Part shown: one piece after another, positions 29,889 through 36,910 of the stretch
Numbering within the stretch: position 1 is the first letter of the stretch
Layout of the letters: each line of letters starts with the position of its first letter
Assembly: GCA_942493315.1 (NCBI GenBank)
Contig: OW818690.1
Span: 1,488,001-1,552,000 of the forward strand
Length of the DNA: 64,000 bases
Direction of reading: 5' to 3'
DNA from: UBA5429 sp942493315
Lineage (GTDB): Bacteria; Bacteroidota; Bacteroidia; Bacteroidales; WCHB1-69
Program-made: the position numbers and the translations under genes
Notes under the pieces: model-generated
Seen by the model: the letters and a program-made list of their open reading frames with translations, nothing else
The model's database searches: none
Told to the model about the DNA's origin: nothing

Positions 29889-30388
29889 CGCTCCGCTGGA
29901 GCGGGATAGCTTGGTCGGAGGTTGTTTTCTACAAATATAACGCTCCGCTGGAGCGAGAGCGTTTGGTCGGGAATTATTCGTTTGCTACCAATATAACGCT
30001 CCTCTGGAGCGGGATAGCTTGGTCGGAGGTTGTTTTCTACAAATATAACGCTCCTCTGGAGCGAGAGCGATTGGGCGGGAATTATTCGTTTGTTACCAAT
30101 ATAACGCTCCGCTGGAGCGGGATAGCTTGGTCGGAGGTTGTTTTCTACAAATATAACGCTCCGCTGGAGCGGGGAAGATTGGTTGGGAATTATTCGATTG
30201 TTACCAATAAACGCTCCTCTGGAGCGGGATAGCTTGGTCGGAGGTTGTTTTCTACAAATATAACGCTCCGCTGGAGCGAGAGCGTTTGGTCGGGAATTAT
30301 TCGTTTGCTACCAATATAACACTCCTCTGGAGCGGGATAGCTTGGTCGGAGGTTGTTTTCTACAAATATAACGCTCCGCTGGAGCGAA
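29887..30388. repeat. Palindrome array 2: ten copies of CGCTCC-N3-GGAGCG
   Basis: Palindromes start at 29889, 29941, 29997, 30049, 30105, 30157, 30212, 30264, 30320 and 30372. Spacing alternates 52 and 56 (one 55), using the same two linkers as array 1. The ninth copy is mutated (CACTCC). The array fills most of the 760 bp between the choice-of-anchor L gene and the Abi gene; no coding gene is supported in it. Confidence 0.9.
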
Positions 30389-30429
30389 AAGTGTCAATTC
30401 CTTAAGTTATGGACTGTTGTTAAATCACG

Positions 30430-31086
30430 TTATATTATATTTTGTTCGTTTTCTTCAATAATTTTTTCTACATGATTAAGGTTTTCAATCCAATTTATTA
30501 AGTCCTTATTTAACCAATTCAAAGATTCTAAAATTTCATTTTTATAATCTTTTATTGCTTCAAGGTTCCAAGTTATTGCTTCATGATGAAAAATTCGATT
30601 TCTCAATTTTCTAACTGAATTGAATTTGGAACTCATAGTTTTTCGTTTCCTAATTTTTTTAGGGCAATTTGGAAATGCAAGTCGAAGTGTTTTCCATAAA
30701 TTCATTTCAAATTTTGAATCAAATAATGAAGTCCAAAATCCAAATGATAGTTCTGCAATAATTCTTCCAGAAGTAATATCTTTTTTATCTGACAAAATAT
30801 TTGTCTTGGCATCTGAGATTTTATCCATTTGAAATCGATTCGCAATCATAATAAATTTTTTATTTTCAAACCAGTTTTTGTCATTAAAAAATAAAGTCAG
30901 TTGATAATCCATTGAATTTCTTAAACCAATTTCAAGAATGGACAACAAAGGATAAAATGCTTCAGAGATAAGAATATTGCTTTTATAGTGCTGAATTGCC
31001 TTATCAATGTCGTTATTATGAAATTTTAAATAAGGGTTAAGCCGTTCAGAAGAAATTATTTTTTCTATGATGTCATTGTTTTCCAT
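30430..31086 (-). CDS. Abi-family HEPN protein (candidate RNA-targeting abortive-infection effector)
   Basis: 218 residues from the only ATG; the open frame extends 40 codons upstream but has no ATG there and runs through the RNA candidate, so I start at 31086. Features match Abi-like/HEPN proteins: an N-terminal helical block (ISSERLNPYLKFHNNDIDKAIQHY), SEAFYPLLSILEIGLRN at 41-57, ELSFGFWTSLF at 112-122, and the HEPN RNase motif RNRIFHH at 162-168 (RN-x3/4-H type). Related AbiF-type proteins are phage-defence effectors linked to a small structured RNA and have been proposed as ancestors of Cas13. No signal peptide; cytoplasmic. A palindrome array is directly downstream, and a 45-nt hairpin candidate is 27 bp upstream. 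RNase activity is inferred from the motif. Confidence 0.8.
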   Translation of the reverse strand: MENNDIIEKIISSERLNPYLKFHNNDIDKAIQHYKSNILISEAFYPLLSILEIGLRNSMDYQLTLFFNDKNWFENKKFIMIANRFQMDKISDAKTNILSDKKDITSGRIIAELSFGFWTSLFDSKFEMNLWKTLRLAFPNCPKKIRKRKTMSSKFNSVRKLRNRIFHHEAITWNLEAIKDYKNEILESLNWLNKDLINWIENLNHVEKIIEENEQNII

Positions 31087-31095
31087 ATTTTTATA

Positions 31096-31165
31096 TATCT
31101 TTGCAGTGTAGTCCCGGTGATTCCTCTCCCAGTTTTTTTGCTGGTGATGAAGCCGGGTTTTTTGT
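31096..31165. ncRNA. Structured RNA candidate next to the Abi/HEPN gene
   Basis: 31113-31157 folds into an outer stem CCCGG/CCGGG, an inner stem CCAG/CTGG with an A7/T7 loop and, on the minus strand, a middle helix CUUC/GAGG with a G-U pair that becomes a C-A mismatch on the plus strand. The G-U pair favours a minus-strand RNA, directly upstream of abi on its own strand. Against this, the plus strand has a -7 box TATCTTTG (31096-31103) just before the stem and TTTTTTG just after it, like a short intrinsically terminated RNA of about 55 nt. I cannot choose the strand. An abiF RNA motif associated with abi genes has been described from comparative genomics; I cannot confirm that this is a member. 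Confidence 0.6.
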
Positions 31166-31195
31166 TTTAGTTTGTATAGTAATTTGTTCTTCAAT

Positions 31196-31255
31196 TCAGC
31201 TTTCAAGTCGTTTAGTTGTTTCGTCAGCTTGATAAATAATTATATCATCTTTCAT
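31196..31255 (-). pseudogene. Remnant of the 5' end of a RhuM-family gene
   Basis: The minus strand reads ATG at 31255 and then 19 codons, MKDDIIIYQADETTKRLES, before a TGA. This resembles the usual N-terminus of RhuM (virulence protein RhuM/Fic-associated) proteins in Bacteroidota, which continue with VRxEDETVWLTQAQMAELF. Only the start is left; the rest of the gene is gone and the abi region begins within 100 bp. Family assignment is from memory of the consensus and rests on about 18 residues. Confidence 0.45.
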
Positions 31256-31339
31256 AGGGTAGTTTTTAGAGTTAATATGTTTGTATTAATAATGCTTACA
31301 AAAAAGTCAATTTAATCTATTCTATTATACTCATATTAT

Positions 31340-31465
31340 TGTTTGCAAATATAAAAAAAGGATTTTAATATTCAATAGTTTAGAAAATATTTAACATTTA
31401 TTCTCAATCTTAATTATAATGCAGTCGTATTTTTTGTAGTTACCAATATAACGCTCCGCTGGAGG
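31340..31465 (-). repeat. Promoter/leader module, copy 3, with one truncated palindrome
   Basis: Contains the same promoter block as copies 1 and 2 (exact over about 34 bp, 31345-31378), a diverged AT-rich tail and a single palindrome CGCTCCGCTGGAG at 31452, cut off after GGAG. It suggests a third array that was deleted or never expanded. Confidence 0.75.
31346..31375 (-). promoter_or_regulatory. Bacteroidota promoter upstream of the rhuM remnant and abi
   Basis: Minus strand: TTG at 31375-31373, 19-nt spacer, TATATTTG at 31353-31346. A transcript from here would cross the rhuM remnant and the structured RNA before reaching abi at 31086, giving a leader of about 250 nt. Confidence 0.75.
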
Positions 31466-31497
31466 TTTCCCAGATACGGACTACAGACTACCAATCC

Positions 31498-32238
31498 CTA
31501 ATCAAAAGGAAAGAAACCGGTGATTTTATATTCATTATTAACCTTTTCAATAATTAGTCTAAGACCTCCCAGGAAATAGATATCATCATTATTTAACACC
31601 CATCCGGAAATTGATTGATCAATAGTGGTAATATAAATCCATTTCCAGCTTTTGGTTGATCTAATTAATTTCTGCTTATTCGTTTTTTCATAGTCCATGG
31701 TCAGAACGTCATAGCTTAAATGACCCACAATTGCTGATTTAATATTTGGATTTTTATATATTGGAATATTGTCCTTTACACAAATTATAGTAGAATAGGG
31801 ATCAAAATCGTATTTCGGATTTTTTTGTTGCAAGGGCTCAAATAGTTTATTCGCATTGGCATAAGGAAACTGAAAAATCATACGATCAACTGTCGTTCCA
31901 AGAGCCCCTCTTTTATCTGCAACGCCTCCCATTTCAATGATTCGTTTCATGGTTTCCCATAAGAGGGAGCTTTCTGGGTTTTCAAGATGCCAGGTTTCAA
32001 TAAAACCTTGTTTCCCGTAAATACCACCACCAAAGTTGGATACGATATTTTTATCAAGCATTTGGTATAGTCTGAATGTGTCTTTTGCTAAGATCACTTC
32101 TTTTAATAGTATTACGAATTGGGATATAGTTGTATCATTTTTAGTTTCATCCACCGGATAAATTTTGTATTCAATCTTTTGGGCAAAAGAAAAGTTAATC
32201 ATTACTATTAACAAAAGTAAAACCGGGCTCTTTTTCAT
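31498..32238 (-). CDS. Exported protein with a C-terminal SH3-like domain
   Basis: 246 residues from the ATG at 32238; the frame opens seven codons earlier only with a TTG. A signal peptide ends at INFSFAQ. Residues about 30-120 (VILLKEVILAKDTFRLYQML, GGIYGKQGFIETW) look like a small alpha/beta domain, and residues about 150-215 resemble a bacterial SH3 domain (ICVKDNIPIYKNPNIKSAIVGHLSY, WKWIYITTIDQSISGWVLNNDDIYF). SH3b domains often bind cell-wall peptides, so a periplasmic wall-associated role is plausible. The promoter is at 32373-32401. The family is not named. Confidence 0.7.
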   Translation of the reverse strand: MKKSPVLLLLIVMINFSFAQKIEYKIYPVDETKNDTTISQFVILLKEVILAKDTFRLYQMLDKNIVSNFGGGIYGKQGFIETWHLENPESSLLWETMKRIIEMGGVADKRGALGTTVDRMIFQFPYANANKLFEPLQQKNPKYDFDPYSTIICVKDNIPIYKNPNIKSAIVGHLSYDVLTMDYEKTNKQKLIRSTKSWKWIYITTIDQSISGWVLNNDDIYFLGGLRLIIEKVNNEYKITGFFPFD

Positions 32239-32372
32239 GTTTATTTTTTTAACTGACAAGTGTTATTCATCTATACGTTTATATGTATCCCTCTTTTTAA
32301 AGTGAATCAACTCATTAGTAATTGGATCTATTGTACACTTTTTTACTATTTTAAGAAGTATTTTATATTTTG

Positions 32373-32401
32373 CAAATTTAAAAAAATATTTTAATAATCA
32401 A
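32373..32401 (-). promoter_or_regulatory. Bacteroidota promoter for the SH3-like exported protein gene
   Basis: Minus strand: TTTG ending at 32399, an 18-nt spacer, TAAATTTG at 32380-32373. It is a diverged relative of the promoter block in the three repeated modules. Confidence 0.65.
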
Positions 32402-32499
32402 AGAATATGATGACCTAATTTGAAAATAATTTTTAGTAAATATTCTTAAATCGTTCACTCAAATGCTCCTGTCTCCAGTCACTTGTCTCCAATCCGAAA

Positions 32500-32698
32500 C
32501 AAAACCGCAGGTTTTGTGCGCATTAGGGATGTGGAGGGCGCGAAGCGGTACGAGCTGGAACGAACGCCGATACACATTTGATACGTAAAATAGGTTTGCT
32601 TAAGTGAAGTGCAGCGAAGTACGGGAGCGAAGCGGACCCCGGAACAAGCCCGACGGCAGCAGGGTGGTGTAGTGGGGTGGATGGTGCCGGAATGCCCT
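32500..32698 (+). repeat. GC-rich interspersed element, copy 1
   Basis: 199 bp, much richer in G+C than its surroundings, about 85% identical in long blocks to 57732-57931. It starts with AAAACCGCAGGTTTT, a small palindrome, has GGAGGGCGCGAAGCGG and GGAACAAGCCCGACGGC in the middle and ends with TGGTGCCGGAATGCCCT. It lies between the SH3-like gene and nhaC and encodes no supported protein. Confidence 0.85.
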
Positions 32699-32727
32699 AC
32701 ATAGTGAATAACTAATAGTGAATAGTT

Positions 32728-32815
32728 TTTAAGTAAAAAAAAGTAAAAAGTAAAAAGTAAAAAGTAAGAAGTAAGAAGTAAGAAGTAATAGGTTAGATGT
32801 AAGAAGTAAAAAGTT
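32728..32815. repeat. Low-complexity tract after nhaC
   Basis: AAGTAAAAAGTAAGAAGTAAG repeats, the reverse complement of the tract after cysS, immediately 3' of the nhaC stop codon. Confidence 0.85.
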
Positions 32816-32816
32816 T

Positions 32817-34283
32817 TTATGGATTGGGTTGGGATTGAACGATTTCTTCCGGTGGATCCTGTCGCAATTTGATCTTTAGGGAAACCATTACAACCGTGGT
32901 GATGGGGGAGATCCAGCAAAATACGGCAAAAGGGAAATAAGCCATGGTAGAAACCCCTAATACGGCGGATTGTGTTAATCCACAAGTGTTCCAGGGGATC
33001 AAAACGGATGTTACCGTAGTGGCATCTTCCACACTTCGACTTAATACTTCCGGTTTGAGACGTAATTTTTCAAAGTTTTTCTTAAAAATTTTGGTGTTGA
33101 GGATGATCGCTAAGTACTGATCAAAAAGTACAGCATTCATTAACCAACCGTTAATGGCTAATCCAATGATCGTTCCAGTCAACCCTTTGCACATTTTCTG
33201 AATTCCTTGACTAAGTTTATCTAAAACACCGATCGTTGAAATGGTTCCTCCAAAAACAAGAGCACAGATGATCAGCATAACCGTGGGTAGCATCCCTTGC
33301 ATCCCTCTGGAAATGAAGAAGTTTGCAAAAGTGGGATTATCACAGGGCACCTGGATGGTTCCCGATATAGATTGAACGACAGAACTATACACTGATTTCC
33401 AGTCCATAGCAGTTGCACCTGTAATATGCATACACACTTCGGGTTGAAAAATTACGGCAGCAACAGCGCCTAACATCATGATAATGAACAATAAAATAAT
33501 CGTTGGAACTTTGAAAAAGATTAAAGTAACCGTGATAGCCGGCACAATCAATAACCAGGGTGTTATGTTGAAAGTGGACTCAATAGCATTTAAAGTTGCC
33601 GACATATCTATGGTACCGATTTCAATAAAATTCAGATTGGCAATAACATAAACAATACAAGTGATCGTTAATGAGGGGACAGTAGTGTAGATCATATACT
33701 TCACATGAGTCATCAAGTCTGAGCCGGCAATGATGGCGGCTAAGTTTGTGGTATCTGAGAGGGGAGAGATCTTGTCGCCAAAATAGGCTCCGGAGATGAT
33801 TGCCCCTGCCACCCAACCTTCATGAATCCCAAAAGAGCGACCAATCCCAATGAATGCCAAACCAATGGTAGCAACGGTGGTCCAGGAACTGCCGGTAATC
33901 AAAGAAACAATAGAACAGGTGATGGTGCAGGAAAGCAACAGAAAATGCGGATTAATCAGTTTTACACCGTAGTAGGTCATCATCGGAACAATGCCGCTGA
34001 TCATCCAGGTTCCGGAGATTCCACCAATGAGTAAAAGGATCACCAAAGAAGTCACCACTTCAGAAACCTGGTGTATGATCCCTTTTTCAATTTTTTGCCA
34101 GGAGACTTTATATCTGAAAATACCAAAACCGATCACAATAGCTGCAGCCATTAAGATGATCACGTTATTACTTCCGGAAGCTACATCAACACCTACGACC
34201 AGGCTGTTAACAGCGATTAATGCTACTAAAAGCGCGATGGTAAGAAACGAAAACAGGTAGGAGGGTTTTCGAGCCGTCATCAT
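32817..34283 (-). CDS. nhaC: Na+/H+ antiporter, NhaC family
   Basis: 488 residues, with 11-12 predicted membrane segments and the usual NhaC length. Characteristic stretches include LLLIGGISGTWMISGIVPMM, TGSSWTTVATIGLAFIGIG, GAYFGDKISPLSDTTNLAA (the DKISPLSDT motif) and the late VLIPWNTCGLTQSAVLGV. It exchanges sodium for protons across the inner membrane for pH and Na+ homeostasis. It starts with two Met codons and overlaps the upstream TPR gene by 4 bp (ATGA), so it is translationally coupled. The stop is followed directly by a low-complexity tract. Confidence 0.93.
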   Translation of the reverse strand: MMTARKPSYLFSFLTIALLVALIAVNSLVVGVDVASGSNNVIILMAAAIVIGFGIFRYKVSWQKIEKGIIHQVSEVVTSLVILLLIGGISGTWMISGIVPMMTYYGVKLINPHFLLLSCTITCSIVSLITGSSWTTVATIGLAFIGIGRSFGIHEGWVAGAIISGAYFGDKISPLSDTTNLAAIIAGSDLMTHVKYMIYTTVPSLTITCIVYVIANLNFIEIGTIDMSATLNAIESTFNITPWLLIVPAITVTLIFFKVPTIILLFIIMMLGAVAAVIFQPEVCMHITGATAMDWKSVYSSVVQSISGTIQVPCDNPTFANFFISRGMQGMLPTVMLIICALVFGGTISTIGVLDKLSQGIQKMCKGLTGTIIGLAINGWLMNAVLFDQYLAIILNTKIFKKNFEKLRLKPEVLSRSVEDATTVTSVLIPWNTCGLTQSAVLGVSTMAYFPFAVFCWISPITTVVMVSLKIKLRQDPPEEIVQSQPNP

Positions 34284-36574
34284 CTGGAACTATTGAATAA
34301 TTGAATATACTTTTTCATGGAATCGGGTTGATTCTCCTTTTGAAATAAGTTATATTGTTCTTTATAAGGCAATTCCAGTTTTGGGTTGATCTGTATTGCT
34401 TTTGAAAACTCATCATGAGCTTTACTATTTTCGTTAGTTAACACATAAATCTGACCTTTTAAAATGTAAAGATCAGGATTAAAGGAGTTAATGGTTACTG
34501 CTCTATCTAAAATGGCAATAGCTTCAGAAAATCTTCTTTGATTTTTCAAAAGTTCTGCTTTAAGAAGATAGACCACAATATCGTTTGGATCTATTTCGAT
34601 CGCTTTTTCATACAACAGCAAGGCAGAATCAATTTTCATCATATTCGCATAAGTGAGGCCCATATAATAGTATGCAGCAGCTCTTTTAGGATCAAGCTCT
34701 GTACATTTTTTGAAATAATATAGGCTGGAATCCAACTGACCCAACATTCCGTAATTACTACCCAAATTGAAATACCCATCCGCGAAAAGAGGATCGTATT
34801 TGATTGATTTTAGATAATAGGTTTTTGCTTTAAGGTAATCTTTTCTTTCGAAATAGATTTTGGCCAGATTGCTATTTACGGAAGCTGTAGTAGGTACATA
34901 TTTTAAACTCAAAATATAGTAATTTTCAGCAGAATCGATCAAAGCCTGATCGTTCAGTTTTTTACCGGTACGATCGTGGAGTAACCCCAATTGTTCATAA
35001 GCCATTGCATATTCGGGATAGATACGTACAGCTTTTTTTAGTTCTTCAATAGCTTTTCTGTTTCCCTGGATATAAAGGTCGTTATTTTTTTGGAATTTAA
35101 TGGGGTCAGTCACCACTTTATTGTTATCATCGTACTTTTTAGCCTGATCCCGTAATGCTAAAGCATGATATAACTTCATGTGGGCACTATTAGGACAAGT
35201 TTGAGCATCTTTGGAGAAGAGGGTCAACTGATCTTTCCATTCAGCAGCACGGCTGTATGTTTTGATGGAGAAGAACAATACAATAATAGCTACGAGGGTT
35301 ATCGTTCCATATTTTTGATTATTGTTCCAGTTTTGAGGATTGGAAGAGTCCCATTTGAATAATTTGAGAAAAGCAAACACGATAGCAATGCAAAAACCTA
35401 ATGAGGGGACAAAAAGGAATCTTTCCCCAAATGAGGACCCAAAACGCACCAATAGATTGCTGGTGATACTCATGGTAATGATAAAAAAGAGTATTCCAAA
35501 AGCTATGGGTGATCTCTTCCTGATGTTAAGAATTGCGTAAATGGTTATGCCGATGTAAAATAGTAATGATAAAATGGCCCAAATGTTACCGAAAGTAACT
35601 AAAGGGAGTTGACTATAAGAGTAATCACAAGCCAAAGGATGAGGAAAAACGAGCAATAGAAGGTATTTTCCTAGTAACATAATGGCAGTTGCCGATCCGG
35701 TTAATAAATCAGCATCATAAAAGTAGTTGTCAACAATCGAAACAGTGAATGTACCTTTGTGTAAGCCATTCGCTAAAATTGCATTTTTTGTCAAAAAATA
35801 GATTCCGATACCTAATCCTAACACGGCAATCGTTCCGGCATAATCTTTCCATTTTGCTGAAGTAAAGAAGTAATAGATCAATGGGATTGCAGCCAGCATA
35901 GTTACGCCACTCTCTTTAGTAAACATCCCTAATGTAAATAGTACAAATGACATTATCCACATCAGTATCTTGTACCCAAAAGTTTGAACTTCCACGGACT
36001 TTATTAAAGTCAATAGAGTCAGTAAAGTAAAAAAGAAAGAAACGATTTCATCTCTACTTTTGATATTAGCCACCACTTCCGTATGGATTGGATGTACAAC
36101 ATAGAGGAGTGAGATTACGAATGGGATCCAGATACTGCTTTTGTTGAATAGTTTTCGAAGCACAAAAAAGAGAAGTATTGCATTAAATGCATAAAATAAA
36201 ACATTGATAACATGGGATAAACCGGGATTATTGGGAGATAATTCCCATTCTGTGGCAAACATAAGTTGAGAAACGGGTCTGTACAGGTCATCAGTAAAGT
36301 TTCCGGAACCGTGACGATAGGAGTGAGTAAGAATATCAGTATAACCTTCAGCCCCTTTTGTAACAAAAAAATTATCTTTAAAAACACCAAAGTCATCCAA
36401 AACCCAATCATGTTTGAATGTATTGGAGTAGAGTAGGAAAGCTAAAAGAAAAAGTAGGCTACCTAAAATTAAAAATCTTTTGCTTATAACAGGTTCATTG
36501 GCAATTGTTTGTGGTTTTTTTTGGGGTGCCTGTTGTTGAACCGGTTTGCTACGATGATAGTTGTTTTTTCCCAT
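34280..36574 (-). CDS. TMTC-like polytopic membrane protein with TPR repeats
   Basis: 764 residues from the ATG at 36574; the 33 codons before it begin with a TTG and read through repeat-like DNA. After a short Lys/Gln-rich cytoplasmic tail, about residues 35-430 hold ten or more membrane segments, with the GT-C style acidic loop WVLDDFGVFKDN near the first and YRPVSQLMFATEW in the next loop, as in the TMTC/DUF1736-type O-mannosyltransferases. Residues about 465-764 are seven to eight TPR units (NSNLAKIYFERKDYLKAKTYY, GYFNLGSNYGMLGQLDSSLYYF, AYYYMGLTYANMMKIDSALLLY). It may glycosylate exported proteins; the DD motif supports this, but the substrate is unknown. nhaC follows with a 4-bp overlap. 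Confidence 0.8.
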   Translation of the reverse strand: MGKNNYHRSKPVQQQAPQKKPQTIANEPVISKRFLILGSLLFLLAFLLYSNTFKHDWVLDDFGVFKDNFFVTKGAEGYTDILTHSYRHGSGNFTDDLYRPVSQLMFATEWELSPNNPGLSHVINVLFYAFNAILLFFVLRKLFNKSSIWIPFVISLLYVVHPIHTEVVANIKSRDEIVSFFFTLLTLLTLIKSVEVQTFGYKILMWIMSFVLFTLGMFTKESGVTMLAAIPLIYYFFTSAKWKDYAGTIAVLGLGIGIYFLTKNAILANGLHKGTFTVSIVDNYFYDADLLTGSATAIMLLGKYLLLLVFPHPLACDYSYSQLPLVTFGNIWAILSLLFYIGITIYAILNIRKRSPIAFGILFFIITMSITSNLLVRFGSSFGERFLFVPSLGFCIAIVFAFLKLFKWDSSNPQNWNNNQKYGTITLVAIIVLFFSIKTYSRAAEWKDQLTLFSKDAQTCPNSAHMKLYHALALRDQAKKYDDNNKVVTDPIKFQKNNDLYIQGNRKAIEELKKAVRIYPEYAMAYEQLGLLHDRTGKKLNDQALIDSAENYYILSLKYVPTTASVNSNLAKIYFERKDYLKAKTYYLKSIKYDPLFADGYFNLGSNYGMLGQLDSSLYYFKKCTELDPKRAAAYYYMGLTYANMMKIDSALLLYEKAIEIDPNDIVVYLLKAELLKNQRRFSEAIAILDRAVTINSFNPDLYILKGQIYVLTNENSKAHDEFSKAIQINPKLELPYKEQYNLFQKENQPDSMKKYIQLFNSSR

Positions 36575-36599
36575 TGGACAAGATTTTTTAAAATCAAGT

Positions 36600-36652
36600 G
36601 ACAAAGATACAAAAAAAGGCGAAAGGTGCAAGGCTAAAGGCAAAGGGCGAAA
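36600..36652. repeat. Short purine-rich oligonucleotide tract
   Basis: GGCGAAAGGTGCAAGG and GGCTAAAGGCAAAGGGCG units just upstream of the TPR gene. The reverse-complement motif (CCCTTCGCCCTTTGCCC) occurs at 48252-48275. Confidence 0.7.
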
Positions 36653-36724
36653 GAAAAATATTACAACAACCAAAATCTAATACCAAATTAGAACATTATA
36701 CTATTATCTCATATAAATTGAAAA

Positions 36725-36842
36725 GCTTGTTACACAATGTATCACAGTGTTTAACGATGTATCACAGTGTGAATATGTCCTATTTTTTTAATAAAACACT
36801 GTGGAACACATTATAACAATGGGGTACACTGTGTTCCCAAAA
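36725..36842. repeat. Dispersed CACAGTGT/ACACTGTG inverted-repeat element, copy 1
   Basis: ATGTATCACAGTGT occurs twice, followed after an AT-rich loop by ACACTGTGGAACACAT in opposite orientation, and then by ACACTGTGTTCCC. The outer arms can form a stem of about 14 bp. The element is between gshF (3' end) and the TPR gene; with the tract at 36600 it accounts for this 336-bp gap, in which I see no gene. Confidence 0.75.
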
Positions 36843-36910
36843 AAATCTGTAATTAAAAGAAATATGCCACTAATGTGCAAAAAAAACTCACTAAGAGTAA
36901 GAAAAAAATA

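Noticed and set aside
29774..30232. 152-codon plus-strand frame through array 2
   Set aside because: Same repeat artefact; its start lies inside the minus-strand promoter module.
27856..30388. CRISPR arrays
   Set aside because: Regular spacing, but the intervening sequences are two alternating repeated linkers rather than unique spacers, the repeated unit is a 15-bp palindrome, and there are no cas genes.
31087..31206. 40-codon N-terminal extension of the Abi protein
   Set aside because: It has only a TTG start and its codons are the structured RNA region; the sole ATG is at 31086.
32479..32985. 168-codon minus-strand frame across the GC-rich element and the nhaC end
   Set aside because: It overlaps nhaC in another frame and crosses a repeat that lacks a stop; nhaC is clearly the real gene.
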